A stretch of 64,000 nt of DNA from Penelope pileata (taxonomy: Eukaryota > Chordata > Aves > Galliformes > Cracidae): the NCBI GenBank assembly GCA_013396635.1, contig WBMW01001504.1, positions 28,224-92,223 on the forward strand, given 5' to 3'. Below the pieces are notes generated by a model. That model was not told the DNA's origin and ran no database searches. It saw only the letters and a program-made list of their open reading frames with translations. Position numbers and translations under genes: made by a program. Below, piece after piece: positions 32,518 to 47,063 of this stretch (position 1 is its first letter; every line of letters begins with the position of its first letter).

Positions 32518-35500
32518 CTGAAAGAGCATGGCACAGGGGAAAGGGCTCACCAGAGTTGTCATTTCCTTCAATAGATAAAATCAGCAAGGACACCAGCAAG
32601 TGTCCTGAGAGGGCAAAGGGGGCCTTATTCAAATCCAGCATAAAGATGGAACAAGTGAATAGATTGCTAAAATATGAAACTAACATTCAGAGAATATCTT
32701 TTCTCCTGTTTCATTCAACAAAAAGACTTTCCTCTTTCTTTCTCCACTTCTGAAAGAATTCCAAGTCAGCATGCTCTGAGAAAAGAATGCATATGCCATC
32801 CTGTGCATCTTGATTCATTGCAGGGTCTTGGCTCTCCCATGTGCATGCTGAGAACTTGTGCTATTGAGTGTTGCATACAATGAGCAGCTCACTAGTTCAG
32901 CGTGTTTACAAATTAAATGTGACTTTGACAAGTAACATTTCAATCACAGAAAATGAACTGCAGTGTAAAAAATAGCTGGTGCAGAGGCTTGGAGTAGATG
33001 CAGCACCTGATCTCAGATCCCCCACATCTCTGTCCCCTCCTTTACCAGTGAAAAGATTCCACCTGAAGAGTATGTGGACTTAAGGTTTATTGCAACCAGA
33101 AGTTAACACGTCAGCCTTGGGACCAAACTCACTGCAGCAACCCTCTAGAACCTGTGCTGACCTTCCTGTCGTTGAAGGAGGATTGCTTCATTCACACAAT
33201 ACTTCAAAGTGTAGAACACAATTACTTTTATGCTAACAGCCAGTGCTTCAATTCCCTTTATACTATTTTGCAACAAAATATTGAAAGAGATCTGAAAGGA
33301 AGGCTGGCAGGTAGCTAAGGTAGAGAGCTGAAATCCCACTTCTTTCAGTACCATTTTCTCTCCAGTCTTTTCTTCTGATTCAGGAAACGACTTAGCAACA
33401 GACTTCTTGAAGCAGCTGATATTCCTTTCAGAACCACCAACACGACTTGAAAGATTGCAGGGTGCTGGCTTCTGTACCTTTCCCAAAGTGAGTGTGCAAG
33501 GGACTGTGAACGTGCCCTCAATAGCAAAACCCTATCTGGGCCAGCCTAGTACTGGGCAACCCCAGGACCAGCCTGGGAGGTGGGGAGAGTGCTGCAAAGC
33601 GCCAGTAGATTGCAAACAGCATTCAAATCAATTTTGGTGTCAACTGAGAAAGCGATGGCCGAGAAGGTACTGTCCCTAAAAAGTCACTGGATTGCTTAAA
33701 ACAAAAGCAAACATGCACATCTGACAATTGCATTGGGAGACATAGTTACAACTAACCCAGTGCGCAATTCTTATTGTTTCAAGTGATTGATTTTTGATGT
33801 AAAAATGTTTGTAAAGGTGTAATTCAAGATAAATGTTCCACAGGGAGAACTACCTGTTGGTAGGGATTTATGAAGGGTTTATTGGCCAAGTTTTAATTTG
33901 CTTGTTGATTTGCCTTGTAAGTTAACATCATAAGATTGACCATGGGCATAACTGTACAGAGAGAAGACTAAATGGAAACAAGGGCATTAAATTATTCATC
34001 CAAAGCACTAAAGAATTTCAAGTTTGTCTCACTGCATTTGTAAATAATTGATAAGAATGAATACGCTGCAAACAAACTGAAAAAAGTTAGCAAGAGTGCA
34101 AAGGTACCCTGAAAACCTGAGGCTTGTAAGTTTCAGTTTTGAAGAGCTGCATTGATATGCAGTGTTTAGCTGATAGGAGAGAGACTTGTTAACTCCATGA
34201 GTGTTAGAAGTAACAGCATTTGTACATATTGTAAGAGATGTGACACAGCTGCAGTCTATGTAACAGACAAGTACAACTGATTTTTCATCATATTTCCAGC
34301 CCATTAAAGATATAGGAGGACATTTTTTTAAAGCACAGACATTAAAGCATAACCTTTTTGAACAAGCACATTTTGGAAAACTGTAGCCATCAGATAAAAA
34401 TCAGACATCCTCTTGACTGTAAGGCTAAGTACATGACTTCTATAGCACCTAAAGGAGCATATTCCAAGGAAATCTCCAGCCTGGAAGCAACTAATGAAAT
34501 GAAATATAGAAGTGGTGAACAATAGTTTTTAATAAAGAGGCTTTTAAAAAAATTTGTCTGCAAGTGAAAAGACCAACCTCCATTTCCAGAAAGGTCTTGG
34601 ACAAACCTAACATTATTTGCATCAACATAATTCTAGCAATTGGCTTCAAATAAAAGCTTCCAAAAAGATACGAATAGTGCCAAGCTCCAGATTTGCAGCT
34701 ATCTCAGTTTCAGCACACGGGAAGAACACACTCTTAAGCACAGAGAAAACAAAGCCTAACCCCGCAGCAGTGCAGAGCGCTTACCGGAGTCTCCAGAATA
34801 TGCCCGAGCAATTCCACTGAAATCATTACTCCAAGAGGAAGGTTTTGATATACTTCAGCTTTCAAAGCCCCACCTTTTTCAATCTGTGTCATATTTTCCT
34901 TTTAAGGGAGGGCATGGAGGATGAGAAAATGCACGGCAACAATTGATGGCAAGATTATTCACCAATTAATAATGAAGGAAGACATGACTGCAGCAGGGCA
35001 CAGGAAATAACTGTTGCAGGTGATTTGCAGGAGGTGGAGAAAAGCAGTGTTTCTGCTCCATCTGCTGCCAGTGTGCTGTAGAAGCTGATAACACTACTGC
35101 AGCTAATTTATCCAATCTGCAGCACTATTAAAGAGTCTGAAGATAACACTGATGAGAATAAATAATCAGATTTTAGCGTGGCAAGAGATAAAATATGTAT
35201 CTATCCACTTTGATAGGAGTCATTTCTGTTGGGGTGAAGTTCACAGCAGCCCCTGGGGAAGCCAAATGGCTCCCAGTCCAGCAGACAGCGGAGCTATCCA
35301 GTGTGCTGATGAGGAGCCCTGTGTCCCCTTTTAAACACCCGCTTTGGGCAGGTGTCACTGCATGACCACTTCCCACAGCCCCGCTACCACAACGAGGACA
35401 TGCAGCAGGCAGAAGCTAACCAGTGCTGCCAAGAGACAGCAGCAGTAGAAGGAATGGATCTGGCTTTTCCATCCTGTTGCCTCACCTCAGAGTGATCTGC

Positions 35501-38500
35501 AATGGAGGTAGGTTTTTTACCAAAAATTTCACGTTACCTTGGCATATGCACATCTGCATTTGCAGAAGTCTTCATTTAGAGGCTTACCCTGACTCTGCAG
35601 TTTTGAAAAGCTATGTGTCAGCTCTACAACACACACTGCATGCTCACAATTTGTGACTTACAGACAGGCAGCTACCATGCACTCCATTGCTCCATTTTCT
35701 TTCCTTGATTATCCAGCTGGTTCACCTACAAAACAAGGAGAAAAGGGAAAAAGAAACTAAACATTTAAACACAAAATGTTGCTAGGATCACAAAATGATG
35801 ACCACAAGGAACTTTAGGGCCTCACTGAAGTCATAAAGCCTGTAATTGTTGCCACTTCATCTGCTGTCCAATGGCTATTACCCCATGAAGCCTACCTCAA
35901 GCTGGTTAAGAATTTCAACCATTGGATGCAATTGTAGTTTGCATTTTATTTTCTGTGCACTGCCAAACTGAAGGAAAGCATTTCATTTATTTCATTTTCT
36001 CCCAGCAATGCAGGATGCAGTTTCATCATCCCTGAGAGAAACTTTCCCCAGAGAAGCATATGCCAGTGACCTTTCATTTAAGTCAGGAGGCTGCTTCCAT
36101 GATGTGTGTGTTCAGCCCAAAGACATAACTCATCATGATCCTCTACTTTTCCGAAACATAAGGAAACATATCAAAGACTTGCAGCTAACTCTCAGCGGGA
36201 GCTGAAACACTTCTGCACATCTTCTGCCTGGGAAGAACAGCTCTCAGACAAAGCAGCTCCTGGTGATGTTCTGTATTCACAGTCAGATTTCACAGAAATA
36301 GTTTTCAGAGGCAGCCAACAGCAATGCAGTCATGAATCAATAATATTGTAGTACTGAACATGAATCTTGACCTGGGGCTTCTACCTGCAGTAAGTCCCTT
36401 AGCCACAGCCCTGAGAAAGCAGCCTGGCTGATAACTCTCAGGAAAAGAACTAATGAGTAGATGAATGGGGAACTCAATTGTTTCTTTTAAAAAGTGACTG
36501 CAGAATTGGGGAACAAATCCTTCTGTCCGATCCTAGGTAAAGGAAAATGGGTGAGGAGACAGATTTTAGAACTTCATGGTTCTCAAATAAAGCAAATTCA
36601 CCCATACCTCAAGTAAGGGAGTGGGCACCCAAGCATTAGAGACAACCAATATTTTCCAAAGACTAGAACTGATCCATTGGCAATAATTCATATTTCCCAG
36701 TATTTCTGTATTCTTTATCTGAGAATACACATCTAAGTATTCCAGACTTTTATCAGTTATATCAAGTGACAGCAAATACTCTTAACACTTACTGTGTTCC
36801 AGCAAAATCAGGTCTCTATTTCCATGAGAATATGAGAATGCGCCAAAATCTGCAGAGTTGTTTGCTGTTCTTTTCAACCCACAGAACATACCAAGGAGTA
36901 TTTCAAGATTGTATAAGTCCACTTTTGGACAAACTCAGGGTATTTCTGAGCAATAGAGAAGGTGCTACTACAGAATCTTCTTCAGATTCTGGCCAAAGAG
37001 CTGTGTTTCTGTGATGAATGAAGTATCCTCATCTCCAGGATCAGCATTTAAAGTCTACCTATGCCACTATCTATGCAGGAATCAAAATATAACAAGCCCT
37101 TATATACTAAGAAATGGAAAGGAACATAAATATAAAAGTATTTTCCGTTGTTTCAAAGACAGTAAAGAAGAAAGATATTTCTGCACACAAATGAACCTTA
37201 TAATCTTTACAAAAAAAAAAAGTGTAAAGCAAAGAGTAAGTTCTTTAAGGCAAACAGCGCTGGAAGCGCTTCAGGGATTTCTGAACCCTGCAGCCTCCAT
37301 CATGCAGAAAGTCAGATCCTATGAGGTTCAGCAGCTAGCAGTAAACTACCTCCCAACCCAGGAGCTATGAGAGCTTCAGATGGACTTTTTTATTGTTGTT
37401 GCAGGCAGAATTGACAGTGTACCTGTGAAGTTGACCAATATATTCTACTTCTGTTTTTAACTCAGTTTACCTCATTTCACCACGCAGAGTTCAGTTTTCT
37501 ATGTCAAGCAGTATCATAGGCTGACAGCATTCAAATTAGCAACTATTGGCCGTGAAAGCCATAGTAGGGCCAAGCTTGTTTTGGCTAAGCTCTGAGCCAC
37601 GTGCTATTAGCACTGTTTAAGGACAACGTCTTACTGGAGGTTTGCTAATAGAGGTTCAAAGTGCAATGACCATGCTACAGCGCTCAGTGGCTGAGATATC
37701 TGTTCCCACCCAAAAATCATGATAGAGTACAAGCAAATATATGGATGGGCTTTGCAGCACTACCCAAGTATTATGGATCAAATGGGCTAAAAGATTCTGT
37801 TGAGTGCCATCACCATCCTTTCTTCATCTAAATTCTCCCAATGGATCAGCAGAAAGAAGTTGTGGAACAATCTTGTGGAACAGCCAGGGTATTTTATAGT
37901 TACAGAAAAAAAACACTAAGTGTTACAGAATCACAGAATTACATGGAAATTACACGGAAATTCACACAAAAAACCCACATTCTTTCACAGAAGTACTTTT
38001 GAATTTATGTCTGCTGATGCAGTTTCACACAAAAGCTCATTTACTGTGCATGACTTGCCCTCTACACCCCCTTCCCCTCTGCATCCCTAACCCTTTTATG
38101 GCTTCTTATAATGACCTGCTCCCTCCCTTTTTCTCCAAACAGCAGAAATTCACCTTGAGCAGGGGTAACAGCATGTGTGACTCTCCCCGTTTAATATTGT
38201 GATTTTGGAGGAGAAAACAGTCTATCCTCTTCTGGGGAAAACAAATCTGTTTCATCATGCCTCCAACTCAGATACTGCATTTCTGAAGTGTTACAAGAGA
38301 GGGAGAGACAGCAATTAAAATTGTTTAATGTGGGCGGTGAGATATGACTTTAGCACTTTCTCAAAAGCACGTTGAACATAATTAGCACAAACTACAGGAC
38401 AAACTTGGGGAGAAATAAGGATAATTACATGCCATTTGAATCCCATCGTCTTTGTCTCTCCATCAGTTGCAAAGGAGAACACCTGAAGATGCTGCAGGGA

Positions 38501-39140
38501 GGACAGGTCAATATAATAGCAACCAGCACCCCACAAACACATTGAAATCAAGTAGAGGAAACTCTTCAGATTAAGCAAATGGACAAGGACAGACTTCCAC
38601 ACAAACACATCCCTTTTGTGACAAAAAAAAAAAAGATAGATCTGAATCCTTCTTCTGTGTGTGTGGATCACATACCTATGCATCACCAGTGCTGTATAAA
38701 AGCTACACACCTGAGTTGGAATTGACTTCCAACTTATTTTGACAATAAGCAATCTGGAAAGGAGGCACCCCAAGCTAACACAGCTCTGCCCACAGGGAGA
38801 CAGCAGGTTGGGAAGAAGGACTTTGTGAAGCACTTACAAGAGGACCACAATGCAGATCTGGCAGGAAAGTGTGAAGATCTGAGCACTTAAACAGTACAGA
38901 GCAAATGGAATGGAGCTACACCAAAGCTGGAAGAGGAAAGGAGGATTTGCTAAGTTTGTACACGTACAGTAGCTATGTAGCATTAGATGAAATATCCTCC
39001 TCCATGCTAACACCTCAAGTCAGTTCTTCAGGCAGGAAGGACTGCATAACGAAGCTCCATGCACCTACCAGCCACTACCGTAAGTCTCCTTCCTTTCAGA
39101 CACTGCAGGCAATTTGTTGGCTTCACTTGTTTGTAACCAG

Positions 39141-39226
39141 AAGTTATAATTAACTGAGCCTTACAGTTTAAGTACGCTCACTCAAATGAAGTTATAATTT
39201 ACTTAATATATTAAGGCTCAGTAAAA
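39141..39226. repeat. Inverted repeat with direct AAGTTATAAT copies
   Basis: TTAACTGAGCCTTA (39150-39163) is mirrored by TTAAGGCTCAGTAAAA (39211-39226), giving a stem of about 13 bp with one mismatch and a loop of about 47 bp. AAGTTATAAT also occurs twice in direct orientation (39141 and 39190). Confidence 0.75.
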
Positions 39227-39230
39227 TGAA

Positions 39231-39277
39231 CAGAAGGTGGTTTTCATTCCAATGCAGAAGGTGGTTTTCATTCCAAG
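39231..39277 (+). repeat. 24-bp tandem duplication
   Basis: CAGAAGGTGGTTTTCATTCC is repeated head to tail with a 24-bp period (39231-39254, 39255-39277). It lies next to the inverted repeat at 39.15-39.23 kb. Confidence 0.95.
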
Positions 39278-40244
39278 AGAATCAATGAAACTATTCAAAC
39301 TATAACAGGCCTTTATGAATCTTGGAAAAGCCTAAAGAGCTAAAGGTGTCTCTGCAGAGACAATTGCTCCAAAGATATTGTTCTGTGAACAAACAACACT
39401 TTCTGCTTACTCATTTCTCCCTATGTTCAGGAAGGCAGATGCGCCATTGGAGGTCAATCAAAGTTGTATTAAAAATTCCCAGCTCCAGTGATTCTTATTT
39501 CTTTTCAGTGGAAAATCCTGTAGAAAGTCATTTTTCCAGCCGGCTGCTCAAGTCACGAAGATTTAATGTTAATTACTGAAAGCAATTTTGTTATTTTTAA
39601 CCCATTGTTTTTCCAAGATACAATCCGCTATTCTATCAGGTCTACAATGACACTAAATGACACACTAGCACAAAATTGCCACACTTTGGCAATTATAGAT
39701 ACTAGAACTGTTCAAAATGGGATTGCTAACAGTGGTCAAATTTTTAGAACCCGCTCTCACTAGTTTGATTGTCCTGCTAGGCTCACTGAGTGGGAACAAG
39801 TCACAGAGAAAAATCTAGGTGTTACCTTGCAAGGATACAAGGACCTAATGCTAAGGGAATTTGAAAACCTGATTATTGCAAAACAGAAGGTTGTAGATCT
39901 ACCCTCTTTTATCACTTATTCTGCTGTTTCACAGGCATTTTAAATCCCTTTTAACAATTCCTAAATGCAGACATTTATATTTATTTATAGTGTGAGATTG
40001 CATCGCATTTGGAGAAAAATGGGTGAAATCACTGATATGCATGTTAGCCCAGAAAGCTTTAAAAGTGCATTTTTGTGTGAAATATTAATAGGTGTGAACA
40101 GAACACTGTCAGATTCTTTCTGTAAAAGCCTTAAAATGAACTAAATCCACTAAAAAACAATGTCATTTTCAGCTTATGTATGTTCAGAGTGATCAGCGAT
40201 TGTGCACCTCGGGCTTTTAGGCACTAAATTTGATAGAAATGTTC

Positions 40245-40311
40245 TGAGAAAGGGAAGAGGAGACAGAAGAGGAGAGGGAAGAGGAAAAGGAAGAGGGGAG
40301 GGAAGAGGAGA
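40245..40311 (+). repeat. Purine-rich (GGAAGAGGA)n tract
   Basis: About 67 bases of almost pure A/G with a loose GGAAGAGG(A) period; the only pyrimidine is a C at 40264. A low-complexity tract able to form H-DNA in principle. Confidence 0.9.
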
Positions 40312-40654
40312 TTCACATTTTGCACAGGATCACATGCATAAAACTATAAGGCACAAAGGCAAGGGGCAACAATGAAGAAAAAACTAAAAATTTTAATTAA
40401 ATCAAAAGAAACTGTTACAGTGAAGAAGTGCATCACAGAAAAGTTACCACAATATGCTGTCAAAATAAACATGATTGTGATTATTTCAGTCTCCATTCTC
40501 CACTAACTGAATATAGCATGCACACTTTGTACATCTATTCCAATTTCAGAGCACCATGCAGATAACAGTGTGCATCAGCACTAGGCACTTGATTAGTCCC
40601 CCATAGAAAAGGTGTCCTTAATTAAATCTCCAAACACTGCATCTTTAATCCATG

Positions 40655-41075
40655 AAAATCACAGAATCAGAGTCACGTAAGTGGTGAGGTACCTCTTGAG
40701 ATCTGCCATTCAAATCCATATTTCAGAACAGGCCCAGGTAGGTCAGAACTCAACTAGATGTGGCTCAAAGCAACCTGAATATCTCTAGGAATGTAAGTCC
40801 ACGACTTCCCTAGACTCTCTTTCTAGTCTTTGACCACCCTCAGCCTGAAATTTCTTTTCTAGTATCTAATTGTGACTTTCTGCATTTCAGTTTTTATCCG
40901 TTTGCCTTGTTCCTGCACATCCCTGAGAACAGCCTGGGTCTGCTTTCTGTTCACTCTTTCCACGTTAGGCAGTTGCAGATACCTTTAAGTTTCCCCAGCA
41001 CACATTGCTTTCCAGCCCTTTGATGACCTGTTCAAACTGTTGGATTGGTGAAACCATATAAATCTCCATGGGGCT
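40655..41075 (-). mobile_element. CR1 LINE 3' fragment, diverged
   Basis: Reverse-strand CR1: AATCACAGAATCAGAGTC, GAGATCTGCCATTCAAATCC, then GACCACCCTCAGCCTGAAAT, TTCTTTTCTAGTATC and the GCCTTGTTCCTG / CCTGAGAACAGCCTGG segment. It is among the longest CR1 remnants here, old and diverged. Confidence 0.8.
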
Positions 41076-44000
41076 CAATCCTAAATCAACTGAAAATGCA
41101 TTTAATGCAACTAAAATTGGAAAGGATTAGAGGTAAATCACTTTTTTCCCTTCCCTAAAGACAGATGAGTGAGATTTTTTTTCATTCCTGATAAAATGAA
41201 TCTGTCTTTAAAAACCTTTACTGGTGGAGGTTTCATGCTCTCCCAAGCAACCTGGACTGTTTTCCATGCCAGATCTTTCCTCCTTGCTGAGATTTTCCCA
41301 ATCACTGTGATCTTCAATATTTTTTCTTCCAAATGCAGACCAGAGCACATATCATATATTCTGATCAGCAAGCGGAGACAGCCTCGTTTTTATACACCAC
41401 TTTGAGACATTATTTCCTCAGAATCCAGAAAATGAGAATGCAGCACTGCAGGGTATGTCTTGAAGGCTATAATTTCATACAGAAGCAGACAATTGTCCTC
41501 AGACAATTTTCTTTCACTCAAAGTGTCACCAGCAGAAGAAAAATGAACAAGTTGTTCCATTACAGTGAACTACACCTCAGTTCACAGGCTTATTTGAGCA
41601 ATGATAATAATCATCAATTCCAAGAGCAGAATATACAATATACACATTTTCCCAGGCCTAAGCACAGAATGTGAAGTTTCCACTCGTCTGATGAGAAGAG
41701 ATACTTTTCTGTTGTATCAACTACCATCTACATCCAGTTGTGGTCAACAAAATACAATGTCAGTCCTACAGCTGGTTGCCTGTCAGATACTGCTAATGAC
41801 ACTTTTATTAACCTAAAATAGGATTTACTAGTCAAAAACACACAGTCAGGCAATTATATGTGCACAACTAGCCTGCGTGTAAACCCAAGTTTGGGTTGCA
41901 CACTCGGTTGGCCTACAGCAGGAAAAATGGCTATTTTCCATTTATGAATATCCCACAACTGGGCAGTCTGCTCACATCTGTCAGAGCACTGAACAGAGCC
42001 CAATTTCAGCATCTTCAAGCTTCACTTCTGCCTTCAAGAAATTCTAGATTGTCCAATAGATTTCCTTTCACCTCCATGTGAATTCTGTGTGCAGCAGCTC
42101 TGGTGTGCTTAGAACACACAAGACGTTGAACATGAACCAACACCTCTTAATTCAGAGGAAATCTGCTTCCAAAAGTCAAAGGCTTTTCACCAGAAGTGTC
42201 ATCAGAAGGGATACTTTTAGGAACACACTACCTGGTTACCAAGTGACAGACCAGTCAGAGATAACTTGTCCGAGTCCTGTTGCTTCCTGCTTTTGTTTTC
42301 CCAGTGCCACAAAACAAAACAGGACAACAATCATCTACCCTATGGATGAAACATGAAGGACGCTCCAGGGATATTGCTCAGCTGGAAGGTGCAGTCACCC
42401 AGAGTGATACAGAAGATGAAAGAAAGTCAGATGAACTCCCTGCTCATCAGCCTGTCAAGCTTTATGTTCCACAAGCAACACCAACAAAGGGGTGGCTTCA
42501 CAAAGTGCTCTGGATTGGTGAGCTCCTATGTTATTAAGCACCATACCCTGTATCTACAGTGTCCTTCAGTTTAAAGAATTTGACCCCAGAGCTACAAACT
42601 TCTGAAATCCACTCTGCCACTTACCCCAGCTCATTCTGAAGAATGTGTTTTCTAAAAAAATACATAAATGATAGGCCAAGGACACCTTTACCTCTTGTAA
42701 TAGAGAAGTTGGATTCAGCCAAATGTGGTGAAATAGGAAGTCATGGAAAAAAGTAGATGGCAGGGAATGTAGAGAGAGGACAAAGAGGATGCAAGAACTC
42801 TTGCCAAGTCCACAGAAAAAAATAACAGCCACCCTCCAGATTTACAGTGGGAAAATCTGGCTGAATTATCAGCTTGGAGCAGCTACACAGAGGAGCTGAC
42901 TCCTGGAGCCCTCTAAAATACTAAAATACATGGTCCTTTATTCTCATCTGCCCCTGGGAAGTCAGTTTGAGAAAAGTAGGACTGATTCCTTCTCCCCAGT
43001 GATGGGAGGAAACAGTTTTCAAGAAAATTCTGCTGAGGTCAAACTGAGCAAGATCTCCCCACCTAGATGAGACTGTTCAGAAAAGTGTCGAGCTAAGGAC
43101 AGTCTTCAAATAAGAAGGATTAAAGGCAACATTAAAAGCAGTAGCTACCAGCTCTGCCAAGAATTTCAGCACACAGGAAGAGACAAGGAGATAGAGATGC
43201 AGTCAAAGGAACACAGTTACTTACTGTCAGACTGATCAAGACACTGTTTCAGTCAATACCCCCTGAAAACCACTGCTGAAAGCAAACATATCCTAAATAT
43301 ACTTTTTCAGAGTCCTCCAAGGAAAAGACGCTCATGGAAAATATATGCAGAAGCTTCCAGGTAATTGTAAATTAGCAAAGATACATTTCTTTCATTGACC
43401 ACTATTTTCTGTTAATTATTAATCGGCTGCTGCTATCAAGCCTGTATGCTTAAAAACACCCAGCAGCACCACAACCTGTTCCTCGTGGGGGTAGGCCATA
43501 AATTTGGCTTTATGTATGTACATTGCGCAGCATTACAATGAAAGATAAGTGATTTAAAGTAAACCATGAATTCCATCTTCTCACTGATCTGTCTCATTGT
43601 TTTCCCAGGACCTTAAAGCATTTGCGGCCTGGGGAGGTGGGTGGCTTTGGCAGACTTGAGTAGGAAGAACAGCATGAACTTAAGATCAGGCACAATGGCT
43701 GCCATTGATCTGGGCAATAAATAACTCTCTAGAACATACTGGCCTCGCACACAGAGTACACACTTCTGCTAGGCTTTGCAATTTCTCCAAGACTGGGCAC
43801 ACTTGCATCACTCTCAGTACATCTTTAGCAACTCAGCAGCACAAAGCGTTCACTCATTCTCTCTCCAAGATGCTACATCCACAAGCTTAAAGATGACTCA
43901 GTCCCAGGACCACAAGTATCTGTCTAAAGGCAGCAAGTGCTGTAGGTGGGTGTTGTATTTATTCTGTGCTATATCTATTGGGTGCACCTACTCCCTAGGA

Positions 44001-46944
44001 AGGACACTGGAGCCCCTGGTCTGTCACTCAGCTGCAGCAACATGAGGAACAGTTCTCTGGCTTCTGTACTCCATCAGTGTTGGTCCCAGCTGGAAGCATT
44101 GCCTAAAGAAAATAGTTTCAGCCACAAATATCGAGGAAGGTATCATTTTCCAGTAAACAAGGCTGACAGAAGGCAAATATTATCTTCACACCCATGACTA
44201 AAATAACAGTGTCGCTTCTGACGTCTAAATTCTCAAGGATAACACAGTTCTCTTCATTGCTTCCTTGATGTTTCCTATCATTATAGTTATTTCTCTGTCT
44301 GTAGTAGACATTAACAGAAAAACTTCACTACCCTCCACGTTGAAGAGGGGCCAGATGTGCCTTCATTTCAAGGGCCCGAGCCACCAGAGTGACTACAGAA
44401 CTGTCAGGACAGTTGTTAAGGGCATGGGGTGGTTCTCTTCAACCCAGTTGAGGGGCAAATGTGTGAAGAGGGCATTGCTGATGAATGTTGGACAGTGGTT
44501 GTGGAGATGGTATGGAGCTCAGAAGGGCTTTGGTTTCTATAGCCATTTGTTTTTCTCTATTTGCAGATCTGCCTGGGAGAGCTGAGATTCACCAGACCCT
44601 GTTTTGGGAAGTCAGCATGCTGGGGTGCCTCTCTGTAGTGCGTGTTCCCCAACTTGCACAGCATGGGGAACACACACATTGAGTTAGAGATCTTTGCGTA
44701 GTTGCAGGGCTATGGTTTTTTACACCAGTTTTTCCTGGGTATTGTGTTTTGCAGAGGGTATATGTGTAGTCTTCCTTTCTTCTTTATTCCACAGGGAGCC
44801 ACATACCTGAAATGCAGTCTTCTCCTCATTGGAATAACAATGCAAGCTCTGTCTCAAATGCTGTGCTCTTGGCCATTCTTTGACAGACAGCCATTATTCT
44901 TTCTACCATAACACCTATTTGTTCTTCCAAGTTCTCAGTGACTGCTGCCAATAAATGATGCTCTAAGAATTACAACAGAAGACTGGTAGCTAAGCAGCAA
45001 CCCAAATAAATCCTTTTCACCCTGTCCAGCCCCACAAGCCTCAAGAACATGTTTAGATAAACCGATCAACCACCTCCTCATCCAAGACTTCAGCCATTTG
45101 CTAACATAGAAATGTCATACAAAAGATGAGGAAACGGCTGGATCCTAACACAATCTTATCTCTCTTTCAAAGATTTAAATGTCTGCAAATGCAGAATATG
45201 TCCCCAAATAATAAACTGCACATGGACCGAAGTGGGCATTGCTTTGTTAGGTTTTTAAATTATTTTTGTCGAGAAAGAGCCACTGTTAACTGGAGCAAAG
45301 CTGGCATCAACATGAAGAAGAGGCACCAAAGATGCGGCTCAGTCATGTATCATCTGAACCTGATGAACAACTACAATTATTGTTAATGAGTAGGCGTTAA
45401 GAAGCAGAGAAAAGGAAAAACTGCAAAGTACACCGACAACCAAGGATCAATGAGAAATTCCACAAAAAGCTGTGGAAATGAGAAGGGTGAGAAATATTGT
45501 TAAAATCTGAAAGGGTATAAAGGCAACTCAGATAACTAGGTTATAAATACAGCTGCTAGGAAACTTTTTTTTTGCATCTTGAACGAGAGTCTCTATCAAG
45601 CCAGCATCATTCAACTTTTCACACTGCAAATGGAAGTATTAGAAAGATTCTTTCTAAACTTTCACATCAGCTTCAACTTTCCAGCTTCTCCGCTCTATCA
45701 GATAGCTGAAGCCACAAAAGTAAGGCATGTGTTTGGAGCTGCCACTCCCTCACTTGTGAGATCAATTGAAAAATAATGAAAGCATTTATAATTTCCAGCT
45801 TCTCTGGAACTGCTGAGAAAGGTTTTCTCCATTTACAGTTTGTATTAGCTAGTCTGGAATCTGCAACCAGCAGCATTTAGAAAGTAATTTGAAACTGAAA
45901 GAATACTTTTGGGGAAAGTGTCTCAGATGTCAGACAGATCTATTAAAACAGCTCTTGACAGACTAATTTATAAACCCTTCTTTTTTTAGGGTGATATTTG
46001 TATTGATTTTTTAAAATAGCAATCCCATTACTACACATTAACAGCATAGATTAGCATACCTCAGAGAGTATTTAGCATTTCAACAGAATGAAGCGAGAAC
46101 ACGAGGGCAATAATTTTCCACCGCATAGAAAGCAAGGTTAGATGGTGCAGGAGGGAGAGCAACACTTGATATCTGAAAATGAAATCCATCTCTGAAGCAG
46201 CATCAGCACTGACCTCTGTTATTCGAATCAGCTCTGCACTGCTCCGCTCCCTTCCCAGCAGCCAGCTCTCAGGTCCCTCTGAATCACTCTGCCCCTGGGC
46301 TACCTCTCCATCTGCCAGTCCTGGAAGTTCCCCTTCTAGTCCATCCAGCTCTAGGCAGGTTCCCACTGACACAGCATTAAGGACAAGGGAGAAAACCCAA
46401 GAGCAAATAGGCATACACGCAGGGCTGATTCACCACGAACACAGCAAGAGGCATACCCTGGTAGAAGATAGATGGGAGAGACATTTGTCTTCACAGGAGT
46501 TTGGATTTCCAGGACCAAAAGGACAGGCTCCTCCTCTCACAGAGCTGCTCTACAAACTTGTCCCATCATCAGAACAGTAGGGCCGAATAGATTTTCAAGA
46601 GCATTGTTTTACAGTCAAAATAAACTGATTCTATTATATCAGATCTGGCTCTTCTCCAGCCCAGAGGTTTCCGGAGCCAGCCCTGAGCTTGTTGGTTCAT
46701 GGTGGTCTCACAAGATGCACATTGGCCTCTACCAGCTGCTGGAGGTGTGCAAGCACATGTTATCTTACCCCAAACTCCAGTTGGTTGTGTGCAACGTGAC
46801 CTGTTGCAAGCACAATTAGCAAAAGCAGCCCAGTTGGTATGATGAAATTGGACTCAGTCCTTGAGGTCACAGTTCAGAAACATTTGCCCAAGTTCTACAG
46901 CACAAGGAACAACGGCCATGTTAATAACAACCACTCAAGCACTT
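41076..46944. other. Intergenic stretch with no recognised gene
   Basis: 5.9 kb with only short chance open frames (up to 117 codons) that match no family I know. I see no confident transposon, RNA gene or CpG island. Confidence 0.55.
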
Positions 46945-47063
46945 GAGGTGCTAAGGGACATGATTTAGTAGCTTAGTGGATAGGGATGATGATAGGAAGA
47001 CAGTTGGACTAGATGATCTTGTAGGTCCTTTCCAACCTAATGTTTCTATGATTGTATGATTCA
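46945..47063 (+). mobile_element. CR1 LINE 3' fragment
   Basis: ACTTGAGGTGCTAAGGGAC, GACAGTTGGACTAGATGATC, TTGTAGGTCCTTTCCAACC and the terminal TTTCTATGATTGTATGATTC. A clear, well-preserved 3' end. Confidence 0.9.

Larger units (their letters stand above)
32518..40244. other. Upstream flank of TRPM8 with no recognised gene
   Basis: 7.7 kb. The TRPM8 promoter or a 5' UTR exon may lie here, but I see no CpG island or clear TATA box. The longest open frame (172 codons, minus, 38315-38833) has no recognisable domain. A small tandem and inverted repeat cluster lies at 39.14-39.28 kb. I see no clear transposon. Confidence 0.6.

Noticed and set aside
37920..37950. Tiny CR1-like match (TTACAGAATCACAGAATTAC)
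   Set aside because: Too short and too diverged to call.
38315..38833. 172-codon open frame on the minus strand as a gene
   Set aside because: No domain, no recognisable homology, Leu/Phe/Cys-rich composition typical of AT-rich chance frames, and no supporting splice or promoter context.
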